Assembly: GCA_029204225.1 (NCBI GenBank)
Contig: CM055095.1
Location: 53,169,836 to 53,233,835, forward strand
Origin: Diphasiastrum complanatum
Lineage: Eukaryota > Streptophyta > Lycopodiopsida > Lycopodiales > Lycopodiaceae
DNA: 64,000 bases
Reading direction: 5' to 3'
The position numbers were made by a program, and so were the translations under genes. The notes beneath the pieces were generated by a model. It was given only the letters and a program-made list of their open reading frames with translations. It searched no databases and was not told the DNA's origin. Shown here in pieces: positions 43,951 through 57,179 of this stretch (the first letter of the stretch is position 1; every line of letters begins with the position of its first letter).

Positions 43951-46900
43951 GGTTTTAATGTGAAGGTGTAAGGTCAAAATCCATAAAGTCGTATCCTTGT
44001 CAAAAAAGGAAATAGAAAAAGTAATTGCCTTCAACAACCATGTGTCTTGACTCCTTCATTGACCATTGTTGTCCAATGATCATTTGACATTATGTTGTTT
44101 TTGGCACATTCAATACTCCTTAATGCTCCTTAGCTCTCAAATCCCTATTATGAGCTCCTAACCCATTGTGTCCCTCTCACATTTGTTATGTGTTTTTAAT
44201 AGTCCTTATCATCACCTTTGTGATTGTGATATCAAGCTTTATTATGGTCTACCAACTTGTGTTTTGGTGTCGCTAGGCAACTAAGATTGTCTAACTTTTA
44301 AGTGTTTTAAAGTATTATATAATTAAATCCAAAGTTGTGCATCCTCTTTGTGTTCGAACAGCTCAAAATGTTTAGTGTCTATATTGTTCAATATTTGTGT
44401 TAGTGCCCACAGCTCCTTGTCATGGTCACACATCCAATTTCATGAATAGTTGAGTTTCATTCCCCACTCCCTAGAAAAGTGTGCATTATAAAATTAGGCT
44501 CATCTATATATGAAGGGACATTGCACATGGCAACAAAACCATGTAAGAAATTAAATGTGTATCAAGCCAAGGCATCATGTCAATGTCCAAGCTATGGCAC
44601 CATTCGTCACAAACACTAGTGACTTAAAAGTCAAGTCTATGTCACCCTACAGTAAAGAAGCACCTATTTCAATTCGTTCTCGAAATGGTGATAAATTGAG
44701 AGCACACCATCAATAAACACTCTTGAGAAATTCTCCTACGAAAACTCAAATTTTCGTCAACCCAAAGCTTAAATTTCAACAAGAATTCTTTGTCAGAGGT
44801 GTGATAGGAAGCTTTTCCCTGTTTTGGAGCAGTCAATTGAATCCTTAAATGTCGGTTTCAGTAGAAGTTTTTCCACTTCTCCAAAGCCCACTCAAATCAA
44901 CATAGGTTCACCTTAGATTCCTCACGAATCTAACTCCAATCCTTGTCCGATGATTGCAATCACCAGGCTCTGATACTAAGTTAGCGTTATTGATCGATGC
45001 GATCACCACAGCACTTCCAAAAGCACTTCAAGACAAGAATCACATGATTGCTCTCATACCAACAAATTGTATATTCACACTATTACCCATGCAAGTACAA
45101 GTGAGTCTAATTAATAGCAACTAAAGGGCTCGAGAAAGATCGGCCCACTTTCTAGAAAACTAGAAAGAGAAAGTTGTCGTCAAACATGCCAAGGGATCAT
45201 CGTATTCTTACACATTAATTATTGCCATTTCAAACCAAGTATGTGGTTTGGTACTTATAAAATGTATTAAACACTATTGTGTTGTTATTGATTTTATGTG
45301 AGTTAAGCAATGTAAGGCTTAGTCAAAGCAAAGTTAACTCAAAGCTAGGGTTCTTGTAATACCCTATTACATGCATATTTTTCTTAAATTACTATTTTTT
45401 GATGCAAAATCCCAATCAACCTACTCAACTGATGAAGATAACCACCAAATATGAAGAAATATCTAATGGTCGCGACAATGACAAGTTATTTAAAGATATA
45501 TTAAAGATAAAGAGGCCTAAATAAATGTGACTAAAGGAAGGACTATAACCCGAAGGGCAGTTATGAAATGACATTAACCTTAATAAGAAGGTTGGCCCTA
45601 AAGCATAACATTCCAGAAGATGCATTTATTATGAATCAAGCAAGCGTTGCAACCTTCCACGTGCTTGCTTCTCATTGGAGCAAAGTCGTGTGACAAGGAT
45701 GCCACCTAGGAAATTGAACACTTGTAATTTTTCTATTGGATGGAATTAGTTAATTAAATTAAATAAGAAGCGGCATATCGGTTACTAAAGAGCTGCGTAC
45801 TTTTGCGCTCATTCCCTATGTGTACACCACTTACACTTCAATACACCATCGAGTTTGTCAGGAGATCACAGAGAGAGTTTGAGTCTTCAAGTTTTTCCTT
45901 CTCTCTACTTTCATAAGCCTTCTGCTTGCTAAGTACTTCTGTTTCTGACAGTTGGTAAGCCTCACCTTGTCGGATGTGCTTGTGATTGTAACTCTGGTCA
46001 GATACTTCCTTAGCCTTGATACTGTCATACACAAGCAACTGTAAATTCATTGCTAAGATTGTCTTCAAACTCATTGGTTATTTGATTGCTTGTGTGATTG
46101 AATAATCGATTGCTTGGAGCTTAATTGTCATGTTAACATTCAGAATCACTGTTACATTACACTGACGTATATCCGGACTTACACATCCTAAAGCTTGCTC
46201 TGTGTTGTTGTGAATCAATACGCTAAAATTTGCATATGGATACTCATGCAGTTTAAGTTAGTAGTCAGTCGTTCTTTTGAATGAGCGCTTTTTGTTGTTG
46301 AGGACAGATTGTCGGACAACATTTGGATTGTGCTGAGACATTTGTATGTTTCTCTGGCTTGGTTTATCGATGCAACAGACCTCGCTTGTCTGACAAACTT
46401 TATTAGGTGCACAGACCGATAGTCGGATACACTAATCAATAAATGCAACATGTTCGATATGAGATTAGTCGACATCAATATCTTTCACTTTTGTATGTTT
46501 GAATTCACATCCTAATCAGTGATAATGGTCGTCGATACTTCTAAATGTCTGTTGACAACAAGCCTTTAATTCAAGAACAATAAATGAGTTAAAAACATCT
46601 AAAATCACACTATGAAGCAGTGTCTTTGGGGAACGACAATCTTTTATACTACATATCCTTACAATTAAGACAAGTATAACACGACAATTCTAAGCGGTTT
46701 TTTATATTTCTATAGACTACATGGCACATACTCCTTAATAAAGTAGACAAATATTTTAGAGTTGTTTCCATTCCTACGTAGACGAACTATGTTAGCATTT
46801 TAGTTGTTATGGCTTTGGATGGGTTATTGGTTCTGTTTAATATGTATGGCATGGATTTTCCCATACTACTTACCATGGTGTATAGATGTTCATGAGCACT

Positions 46901-47036
46901 CGTGAGATCTAAAGAGTCAGTACGACACAAATTTGCTCTAATACCTTGTTCTATGTAAGAATTATACCCACTCTGATACTAATGAGTGATAACAACATTT
47001 TTGTTGGATTTCTTTCCTCTACTCTCCTAAATCCTA
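43951..47036. other. No gene recognised; two minus-strand primer-site-like motifs
   Basis: No protein-like frames. In reverse complement, AGTATCAGAGC occurs near 44970-44982 and again near 46974-46986, close to the TGGTATCAGAGC primer site used by copia elements. They may mark the edges of old LTRs, but no LTR pair was identified. Confidence 0.4.
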
Positions 47037-48083
47037 TGTTAATTTGCCTCCATTCATGCTGCTGTATTTTACTTGTGTTGTCCCACAGTCTGCATATTTA
47101 CACATAAAATAAGATAGGCAAAAAAAAGTGACAGTTGCAATAGTCTGTATTTTTACTCACTATTTATGAGAGGCAAAAAATGTGACAGTTGCACAGCCTG
47201 CATATTTACAAGTCAACTTGAACAGGCGAAAAATGCGAGATTGCATTTTTACACGCATTTTGTGACAAGCAAAAAATGCGACACTGCAATTTTACATGCA
47301 TTTTATGACAGGCGACACTTGCCTAAAATGCGACACTGCATTTTTACATGCATTTTATGACAGGTGAAAAATGCGACACTGCATTTTTACACGCAATTTA
47401 TGACAGGCGACACTTGCCTTTAAAAGGATGACGGTATTTTCACCAACGTTATTTTGGCAAAGCTCGACGTCGCAGCCTCTTCACGCCCGTTCTATGCATT
47501 GTGCGATCAGATTTGACAACAACAACATCAACCCACGATCTCCTACAGACGGCACAACCACTTTTGTACCGTCTTCATCTGCATACCTGTAATATTTATG
47601 TACATAGTGAATACCATCTCGATATTCAAGATAGCAGAGCATAAGCGCAATAAGCGATATAAGTAAGCTTGTTTTCATAATTGAGCGACAGACATTGTAG
47701 ATGCCTTCGCGCATTGATTCTTTCTTTTAGACAGATTGTCAATAATAGGTTCATAACCTTTACAGTTTGTGATTAGCTATGTGAAGCACACGGTTACGTC
47801 TGTTATTGTTTTGTGCTCACCTGCATTATTGGCTTGTATATTTCGTTATACTTAATCTGATTATAGCTTTGTCTGGTTCTGCGTTCAGATTCGTGTCAAT
47901 ACTGTAATGCTTTTCTACATTCTGTCTGGCTGTCTAATTGATTTGTCTGGTTGTCTGCTCTTCGCTTCCACTACGACCGCACATTAACACATTAAAATTA
48001 TCATATTCTTGTGTTCGCCTACCAAGTCACTAGAAGTGCAGGCACCGAGAAGAGAAATCAATTTATCAATTTTTCTTCCAACA
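47037..48083 (+). repeat. 5' LTR of copia-1
   Basis: From about 47450 to the end it matches 52470-53085 closely (for example ATTTTGGCAAAGC and TTCTATGCATTGTG). The first 400 bp contain a tandem array. The exact start is uncertain. Confidence 0.8.
47165..47415 (+). repeat. Tandem array of a roughly 45 bp unit in the 5' LTR
   Basis: The unit contains GCGAAAAATGCGACACTGCA, then TTTTTACACGCATTTTATGA and CAG. Some units carry a GCGACACTTGCC block. Four or five copies are present; a shorter, rearranged array is in the 3' LTR (52205-52400). AATGCG and TTTTTAC are placed symmetrically, giving weak fold-back potential. Confidence 0.85.
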
Positions 48084-48095
48084 TGGTATCAGAGC
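48084..48095 (+). other. Primer binding site of copia-1
   Basis: TGGTATCAGAGC, the standard complement of the 3' end of initiator tRNA-Met, immediately follows the 5' LTR. Confidence 0.93.
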
Positions 48096-48233
48096 TGTAG
48101 GTTAAGATTCTCTAATTATTCTGGAGCTTTAAAATTAGAAACAATTTGATTTCTCAAGCGGCTTTATGTTAGCACCATATTTTCATACTTAAGTCAATGA
48201 TAGGTACTACTATCACCTAGACTAATCTTCCAC

Positions 48234-51200
48234 ATGGATACCCAAGGGAAATCCGGTCTATCATGGACAAGCTTGATGGAGCCAATTACCATCTATGAAA
48301 ATTTAATATGATAACCATGCTAATGGCTAAGGAGTTGTATGACGCTGTTACAGGTGCAGAGGGAATACCCGAAGCAGACGACACAACAATCTCCAGATGG
48401 AAGCTGAAGGATGGCAAAGCATTTGTGCTGATCATCCTCAACATTTTGGATACTCAGATCAGCCATGTGTTCGAAGCTTAGACATCCAAGGAAGTCTGGG
48501 ACATCTCGAGCACATTATACGAGGTGCAAGATATAGCTTCCAAGGTACATCTCAGGAAGAAATTTTACTCCCTCAAGATGGCAAATAGTGATTCCCTACA
48601 AAATCACATCAACCATTTCAAGAACCTGCTGAAGCAAATGGCCGCTGTCGAATCTGTCATTGACGATCAAGACGCACTAATGCAACTGCTTACAAGCTTG
48701 TCAAGCTCATACGACAGCTGGGTGATGATCATCATGACGCATCCAAAGCTAACTCTTTCATGAGTCATTAAAATGTTGTTGCAGGAAGACACGTAGAGGA
48801 ACGAAGCCTCCAGTTCCTCAACTGATTCTCATGCCTTATACATCAATAGAGGCCAGACTAAGCAGAAGAAAAAAAAAGACATGAAGCAATCAAATTAAGA
48901 CCAGAAACCAACACAACACAAAGAACAGTCAAATCCATAGACTAAGAAAAAGTTGTTTAGCAGATACTACAAGAGAAACAACCACGAGATTCAAGACTGC
49001 CGGATACTACAAGCAAAGAACAACATCAAGGGATAGTCAAATCAAGTGGCCATTGCAGCTATAGAGGCTCCACTGCCTATTCAAGAAGCGGATCATGATG
49101 CCTTCATGACCAGCCATCAAGGAGCATCTAACCACAGTTCTTGGTTCTTGGATTTTGGCGCCACTTAGCATATGACCAACCTCATTGGTTGTTTTGAGTC
49201 CTATACACCCTACAGTACCAAGAAATACATTCACCTTGCCGATAATAGCACACAAGCTATTAAAGGTGAAGGTGTTGTAAGATTAAGCTTTGCAAATGAT
49301 CAGTCTAGGCTACTTTCTAAAGTCTTGTATGTACCCAATCTATCTACAAATCTGCTCTCTGTAAGTATAATCACAAATCTAGGACACAAAGTAGAATTCA
49401 AATGTGATCAATACAAACTAGTTGACAGGACATGCAAGATCCTAGCACCCGGAAAGAGGCATGGATACTTGTATACATTACGTCATTGCTTTTCTGCCTC
49501 TACTCAGGAGCTCGGTACTTCCATTCAAGCAAATAAATGTTCTTTTTGGCATTATAGACTTGGTCACTTGAATCATGCTTTTGTACAACAAATGTCTAAA
49601 CATTCTATTGTTCTTGATCTAGACTATCCTAATAATAAAGTCGAGTTACGTGTCTGCCAAGACTATTTAGTTGGCAAACAGACCAGGAAACCATTTAATT
49701 CAAGCCATCAGCATACTGCTAGAGGATTGTTAGATGTTGTACATTCAGACATTTGTGGCCCAATACAGAATCCTTCTCTAAAGGATGCAAAGTATTTCAT
49801 AACTTTTATTGATGAATTATCCAAAAGAACTATGGTGTACTTTATCAAGAAGGACTTAAAAGTTTTCAATTGCTTCAGAATCTTCAAGGAGCGTGCTGAA
49901 AAAGAAACTCGAAGGACGATCAAAGCCCTGAGGTCCGATAACGGTGGAGAGTACATCTCTACTAAATTTAAGGAGTACTGCCAAACCCAAGGCATTGAGC
50001 AGCAATTTGTCACTCCTTATTCTCCTCAGTCAAATGGCTTGGCCGAGAGGAAGAACCGTACCCTGGTTGAATCAACTAGATGTATGCTGGCGCATGTATC
50101 ATTACCCAAAAGCTTCTCTGTCGAAGCTGTCTCCACTGCAGCTTACTTCTAGAACAGATGTTCAACCAAGGCCCTCTCAGGAAAAACACCCCATGAGGTG
50201 TGGACAGGCTCTAAGCCTTCTATGAAGAACCTACGAGTGTTCGGATGCATCGCCTATGCATAGATCCCGAAAGACACGAGAAAGAAATTTGACTTCCAAG
50301 GACTCAAGACCATCCTGATTGGATACACTTCATCTGATAACACTTACAAGCTGTACGACCCCGATACCGAGCAGATCTTGTTCAACCGGGACACAATCTT
50401 TATCGAGGATCAGTTTGTCGACATCAAAGGCAAAGGCATTGTTCCAAGAGAACCTTCAATGCCTACCATTGACATGCCAGTTCAAGCTTCAGACTCAACC
50501 ATGTCCATCGTCGATCCACTATATGACAACGAGTCAGATGAAGATGTTGCTGCTACCCAGCAACAAGTCCCAGGAATGGTTCATCAGTCAATTCCTCCAA
50601 GAAGATCAAGCCGAGTGTGCACACAACCTACAAGGTATACTCCTGAGTTTGCCTATCTTTTGATACAAGAACCGACGACAGTCAAAGAGGCAATTAGCCA
50701 ATCAGACTCTAATCTTTGAAGAGTATTCCTCTTTGATCAAGAACCAGATGTGGTCATTAGTCGAAGCTCTTGTTGGCTGCAATATCATCGATTGCAAATG
50801 GATCTTTAAGATCAAGTACAATGCCAATGGAGCAATTGATCAAAGGAAGGCAAGACAGGTAGTACGAGGATTCACTCAAATCCCCAACATTGACTATAGT
50901 GAGACTTTCAATCTCGTAGTCAAGCATTCATCGATCCAAGCTCTCCTATCGTATGCTGCAGCAGCCGACCTTGAAGTGCATCAACTTGATGCACAAACAG
51001 CTTATCTGAATGGAGTTATAGAAGAAGACATCTACATGATCCAACCCGAAGGATATATTCTAGAAGGTATGAAGAATCATGTTTGTAGACTCCATAAGAC
51101 ACTTTACGGCTTGAAAGAGTCTGTCAGAGCTTGGTTTCAGAGGATCAACACATTTCTCATCCAACAAGGTTTCCAACCAAGCACTGTTGATTGCAACGTC

Positions 51201-52200
51201 TATTCCAAGTCGGTGCAGCAATCCTCCATTATCATCATCTTATACATGGATGATACGTTGTTTTTCTGCAACAATACCATTTTGGTTAAGGATGCTAAAT
51301 AGATGTTCTTTTATGAGTTCGACATGACTGACCTGGGTGAAGCTCACTTATCTCTGGGCATTCAAATCCACCAAGACAAATCGAGAACACTGATTTATAT
51401 CACTCAACAAAGGTATCTTCACAATGTTCTTAACAGATATAACCTGATGAACTGTCAGTTAGCTCACTCACCGATGGATCCAGGCCTGCATCTATCAAGG
51501 GATCAATGCCCTCAGACCAAGCAGGAAGATGAGCAGATGAGAGAGTATCCTTATCAATCGATACTTGGATCTCTCGTGTACGCAATGGTCTGTACGAGAC
51601 CTGACATCTCTTTTGCGGTAAGCTCACTCAGCCAATTTATGGCTAGTCCTGGCATTACCCATTGGAAGGCTCTCATAAGAGTCATGAGGTATATTCGAGC
51701 TACCATGGACCAGTGCATCTGCTATGGAGAAGTCAACAACGACAATCTTCATCAGCTCAGTGGATATTCTGATGCAAGCTGGGGAGGAGATGTAGACAAT
51801 CGTAAGTCCACATCTGGATTCACATTCTTCTTCAACGACGGTCCTATCTCATGGAACAGTCGTAAGCAAACCTCTATCACACTTTCATCTACAAATGTAG
51901 AATACATTGCTACTTCTCATTCTATTAAAGAAGCGTTTTGGTTGAGAAATTTATTGTCAGACATTAGTTTGAATCGGTTTATTTCTACAATCATATTATG
52001 TGATAATCAGAGTGCTATTGCCTTATCGGCCAACCCCAGATTTCACTCTAGGAGTAAGCACATTGAGATCTGGTATTACTATATTAGGGGCAAGGTTCTC
52101 AACAAGGAGGTAAGCTTAACGTACTGTAGAACGTAGGACATGGTTGCAAATATATTTACAAAGGCATTAAGTGTTAATGCACAACATATTTACAAGTAAA
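48234..52200 (+). pseudogene. copia-1 gag-pol, interrupted mostly by TAG codons
   Basis: A single frame runs from about 48266 to 50719, then a +1 change leads to 50733-52136. Gag has LYDAVTGAEG and LKQMAAVESVIDDQDALMQL; its zinc knuckle (RYYKRNNHEIQDC near 48962-49000) has lost two cysteines. The protease region has WFLDFGAT at 49144-49165. The integrase has HYRLGHLNH, then DVVHSDICGP, RSDNGGEY and SPQSNGLAERKN. RT has CKWIFKIKY, then QLDAQTAYLNG and the catalytic box LYMDD at 51242-51256. RNase H has ARPDIS-like TRPDISFAV, SDASWGGD and DNQSAIAL. In-frame stops: TAG at 48479, 48794, 48938, 49034, 49166, 50150, 50261, 51300 and 52134; TGA at 48296 and 48761; one TAA near 48896. Confidence 0.92.
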
Positions 52201-53085
52201 CTTGAACAAGCAAAAAATGCGACACTGCATTTTTACACGCATTTTATGACAGGCGAAAAATGCAAAAAATGCGACACTGCATTTTTACATGCATTTTATG
52301 ACAAGCGACACTTGCCTAAAATGCCACACTGCATTTTATGATAGGCGACAACATTTTTACATGTAATTTATGACAGGCGACACTTGCCTCTAAAAATGCG
52401 ACACTTGTAAAAGATGGTAAGGACAAGGCCAAAGGCAAAGGGTGTCACGATTTTCGCATTTTCACCAACGTTATTTTGGCAAAGCCTGACGTCGCAACCT
52501 CTTCACGTCCATTCTATGCATTGTGCAATCAGATTTGACAACAACAGTTTTCATGATTTCCTACATATGTACCTTCTTTATCTGCACACTTGTAAAATTT
52601 ATGTATATAGTGAATACCATCTCGATATTCAAGATAGTAGAGCATAAGTGCAATAAGCGATATCAGCAAGCTTGTTTTCATGATTGAGAGACAAAAATTG
52701 TAGATGCCTTCGCGCATTGATTCTTTCTTTCAGATAGATTGTCAGTAATAGGTTCATAACCTTTACAGTTTGTGATTAGCTTTGTGAAGCATGCGGTTAC
52801 TTCGTTATCGTTTTGTGCTCACCTGCATTATTGGCTTGTATATTTTGTTATACTTAATCTGATTATAGCTCTATCTGGTTCTGCGTTCAGATTCATGTCA
52901 ATACTGCAATGCTTTTCTACATTCTATCTGGCTGTCTATTTGATATGTCTGGTTGTCTGCTCTTCACTTCTGCTACGACTGCCCATTAAAACTTTAAAAT
53001 TATCATATTCTTGTGTTCGCCTACTAAGTCACCAGTAGTGCACGCACTGAGAAGAGAAATCGATTTATCAATTTTTCTTCTGACA
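52172..53085 (+). repeat. 3' LTR of copia-1
   Basis: Starts near TGTTAATGCACAAC, overlapping the last codons of pol. It contains the shorter repeat array and ends ATTTTTCTTCTGACA, like the 5' LTR. Confidence 0.8.
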
Positions 53086-54075
53086 ATTTTCTCATAGAAT
53101 TTACTTTATTCTGTGTTTATGATACAGAAACATATTGATCAGTATGGCTTAGTCCCTAATACGATTTTTCAGGGTTAAGCGTATTGCCAAAAAAAGTTAT
53201 TGGTAAGAAAGATTGGACTAATTGATATTCAATGTTAGTTAAGGTATCGTGGTGAATCTTGTTTCGGACATGGATAACAATTGATGCTCACTTATGACAC
53301 TTGTCTTTCCCACATACTAACTCATGTGGTATTTGTGTTGTGGGATGGTGGCAGGTAATTGTGAAAGTATAATACTTTGGAACTTAAATGAGTGCATCGT
53401 GCCTCACAAGCGTGATTGATTGATTGATCACAAAACAAATGCAAACTAGACATTAGATTTTGAGATCTAGATCAACAATTTAGCATCTATCTATCAAGAG
53501 CAATCTAAAATCATTAATCAAACACAAAGTATAGCACACACACGTGAGGAACAATACTCAGTATGGCTTGTAGATTGAGAATGAAGTACAAATCACTTTG
53601 ATATTGCTTAGATCCAAAAAACCGACAAGTACATAGAGTAGAAACTCGAGTTTAATTTTGCCAATTAGCTCTCAAAAATAATCTAAGCGTTCACTACGGA
53701 GAGTCTCCTACATACAAAAGCCTCTTCCTTTGTAAAGTTAGGTGAATTTCCAGCATGTAATAAGGAAGCTAACTTGGCTTTCTTGCCCTAATTTTCCAAC
53801 CTATCCTCATTCCAAGAGTCATGCTAAGTAGGTGGCTAGTTGGTCAATCTCCACCACAACTCTAGGATTTAGGTCCTATAAACTAGGAATCACTACCATA
53901 TTGACTTTACCTACTCTTTAGACTTGATCTAAGCTATGCTAGGGTAGGTCTCCCATGTGGATCCATGGCCTCACACGTGTGGGACCCACTTGTGTACATT
54001 TTACATGATTTTTGATCAAGCTAGATTTGCCAATTTTTGGCAATTTTTGATCAAGCAAGCAATATTAGTTTTCAA
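53086..54075. other. No gene recognised
   Basis: AT-rich DNA after the copia element, with no protein-like frame and no repeat that I can pair inside the window. Confidence 0.4.
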
Positions 54076-54330
54076 TTAAAACGATTTTCCATGTTTAAGT
54101 CCTTTTGCAATGCAAACATCATTCTTCGACATGGAACAAACTCCATACTTCAAGTGGACATCCAAACCACTTTCCACAAGTTGACCAACACTTAGCATAT
54201 TCTTGGTAATTGATGGTACATAAAGAACATTATCTAGATCCATAATTTTTGAGGATTCTAGACACAAAGAGATGGTACCAACACCATCTATCCTACACTC
54301 TTCATCACTTGTAGTAGACAAACTTACCAT
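54076..54330 (-). pseudogene. copia protease / pre-integrase fragment
   Basis: The minus-strand frame reads VSLSTTSDEECRIDGVGTIS, then IMDLDNVLYVPSITKNMLSV and QLVESGLDVH. This is the segment after the protease active site in copia polyproteins, similar to KVLYVPNLSTNLLSV in copia-1. It is isolated and has no active site aspartate. Confidence 0.7.
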
Positions 54331-54499
54331 TCAACAATGGTAATAATTAACATCACCCACATAAATGTCACATTAGGCTTCTAGTGAGATACGACTGGAA
54401 AGCATGGATATGCTCAAAAGTATGGACAATAGTGTGTGACCGCCTATATATACGATTAAAACTTTTCATACTTTGTCTAAATACAATATGAAATTATAT

Positions 54500-54940
54500 G
54501 GACCAATTGCCCAACTTCCTTAGATATGGACGAAGAATATCGTTTATCATCTGTTGGAAGGTTGTCGGGGCATGAGTTAGACCAAAGGGTAAAACTAAAA
54601 ATTTTCAGTGGCCATACCTAGAACGAAAACCAGTTTTGGAAACATCCCCTCCCTGAATTCTAATTTGATGGTACCCCGACCTACGGTCCAATTTGGTGAA
54701 ATACTTAGCACCATTCATTCGGTCCATTAAGTCGTCCATCCGAGGTAAGGGATAACGATTCTTAATTGTCATTTTATTAAGCTTTTTGCATTTGACACAA
54801 AGACGAATACCATTGTCTTTCTTGCCGGTTAACAAAACAGGAGCTCCCCAAGGGGACTTACTGGGCCTTATATGGCCCTTACGTAATAACACTTTAAGTT
54901 GACTAGCAACTTCATCTTCTTCCTTCGAGCTCATCCTGTA
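54500..54940 (-). pseudogene. gypsy reverse transcriptase fragment
   Basis: The minus-strand frame starts [20 protein letters not shown], followed by [15 protein letters not shown] and [20 protein letters not shown], then [20 protein letters not shown] and SGYHQIRI. This is the N-terminal half of a Ty3/gypsy RT. It breaks after FRSRYGH, and the catalytic box is absent. It probably belongs to an older minus-strand element with a primer site near 56137. Confidence 0.82.
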
Positions 54941-55159
54941 AGGAAAAAATCATACAAGAGAGCTATCGGGAAGAAGATCTATGTGATGGTCTACTCCCCG
55001 TGAGAAGGGGAAGACCCTCCTGCAACTGCTCAAGGAATATATCATTATATTCCTCCCTAAGTCTCTTAAAGATTGAACTATTGCAGGTTTGGAACAGAGG
55101 GGTGAGGATTTTGAGCCTAAATCTACAGTTTTTTCTCCCGAAACCACAGTTTAATTAGT

Positions 55160-57170
55160 TTTTTTCTTGATGCTTAAAATTTTTCTTGCATTCCTTTTGC
55201 TATTTTTGCATATTCAAGAAGCATTCAGGGCGGTTTTACAGTGCTTTGCTTTGCCACAACCCTAAGCATCCTCTTTTGTGAAGAAATTAGAGCTCCAGGC
55301 TTGTACTAGCTTCTGTTTGAAGCTATTTACCCATTCTTACTACAATTCTTACAGATAATAGGTGCAAATAGTATGCATTTTCAGTTGTAATGCTTTCACC
55401 AAAGCAAAAGCATGTTTCATTTATTACAGATTTCTTTATGGCTGGAAAACATGGTAGATGCTGCCCAAATTTTCTCAAAAACTAAGATTTACAGATTGCC
55501 TTTTCTTAACCACAAGATAGGTGTTCATGTAACCTATACCATTCAAAGAATGGCCTCATTGGCTTGCACTAACCTGCAAAACACTGTTAGTTTGTTGGAA
55601 AATATAGCTTAGTAACTCCAAAAAAAATCACCCTGAAAACCCTGTAAAAAGCCACCAACACTCACAACCAGTGATTGGTCTTTTTTGTGCATCTTTTCCT
55701 GTTTTTTCTCTAATTGCTCAATAAAAAGCAAAAGACAGCCAACAAAACCACTTAAATCACTGTCAAATGAACAAAATGCCATAAAAACCAGCATTTCCTC
55801 TGATTAATCTCGTTGCTAACGGACAAGTGTCCCAAATGAAGTAAATGGCAACACAAATGATTCAAGAAAAGCAAACTTTACTTCGTAACCACATATTGGA
55901 AGTGCATAAAAGCCGAATTGATTTAATACCTGGTAGTACATATACCACCCAACTGATTGTACCTCAAAAAAGTGACTCTCAAGAAGAGGAATTTAATTTT
56001 TCACCACTTGTTGCTACTCCACCGATTTCTCAAAACAGTGTCGAGATTCCATATCACACAACGAAAAAAACCCACACGATTTGAGATTTCTCCTTAACAC
56101 AAATTAATGGCAAAAACGTGCTCAGAATTGGCTTTGATACCAATATAAAGTCCTAATCCAAGGATCCTATTCTAAGCATGCCAATCACAAGCAACAAAAG
56201 GAAAACAGATGGTGGACAAACCAACCCAACCAAACCTAGATCGAACAGATCTAGCCCCCAAGCTATGGATCAATCACTTAGAGAGGAATGAGGCATCACA
56301 CTAGCAACATCCTGCCACCGGTCATGCTATCAAGCATACACTAGTGAGAGCCCAATAGGTATACTTAAACCCTCCAAGGCCCATGCACCACTAGTAGTAC
56401 ACTGTGACACCTCACTGGACACCTCTGCAGCCTATCTGGGCCACGACATCCAGTTTCCCAATGACTCACTGATAGACCCATACAAATCCACCATCAAGTG
56501 TTTAGGCCTTCAACCATTAATTATGACCACGTACACATAAGGGCCCCAATTTCCTTATAGTCACAATTAACTTACGGGTTGTTGGTCTACCGGTCCCTAG
56601 CTTGGGCACGCTGCCCGAGACCAGTCATGGGCATGACACATAGGGTCACAACCGACCCACCACCATGCACTAGAGCTATCGACATAGTCATGCCTAGTTG
56701 AGCCTCCTATGATAACTGGCGTCCCATACCACCAGCACTCGGTTCTCCCTAGCACACATCTCTTGGCTTGGAGATACATCCTGGCTCATGCACGTGCTCT
56801 CCATCCACCAACTCCTGGGTAGACTGAGTGAATGAAAAGAGGGAAGCCCCACCATTATATAGGCATAGCATAGTGAGTCCCATCAAGCATGGTCGTGTTG
56901 GCAACATGTGGCCACTAGGATGGTGACATGTGGCACCCAACATGTCGATAACACCAAACCTGCATCATGCCCCTTGCGAAGCCGTCATTGAAGGGTGTAC
57001 CGTTATGGTACCCAGGTCTAAAACTATCAAAGGAACAATGTCCTCAAACCAAGGCAGAAAAGAAAGAAATGAAGTAGTATCCATTTCACTCCATTATCAT
57101 CACAAATGTATGCAATGCTCTGCACTCGACCCGACCTTGCATAATCGATCAACTCACTAAGTCAATTCCT
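55160..57170. other. Non-coding; a minus-strand primer-site-like motif near 56131-56144
   Basis: No gene recognised. In reverse complement TTGGTATCAAAGCC near 56131-56144 resembles a retrotransposon primer site and would fit the minus-strand gypsy fragment to its left. The DNA to its right, to about 57100, could then be its LTR. Confidence 0.4.
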
Positions 57171-57179
57171 ATCCAATCT

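Larger units (their letters stand above)
47037..53085 (+). mobile_element. Ty1/copia retrotransposon, nearly complete (copia-1)
   Basis: Two LTRs flank a gag-pol region in the copia order (gag, protease, integrase, RT, RNase H). The primer site TGGTATCAGAGC lies directly after the 5' LTR. LTRs start TGTTAAT and end with CCAACA or CTGACA. The 5' LTR is about 130 bp longer because of extra repeat units near its start. The outer 5 bp (TCCTA and ATTTT) do not match, so the outer borders may be off or the duplication has decayed. Confidence 0.88.

Noticed and set aside
47165-47415. CRISPR-like array
   Set aside because: The repeats have no unique spacers, and they lie inside a plant retrotransposon LTR.
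48234-52200. Nuclear genetic code with TAG read as Gln
   Set aside because: TGA, TAA and frameshifts are also present, and the host gene exons show no TAG inside their frames. Decay of methylated sites explains the pattern more simply.
55845-56084. 79-codon plus-strand ORF as a gene
   Set aside because: No recognisable family and it lies in probable retrotransposon leader or LTR sequence of the opposite strand.
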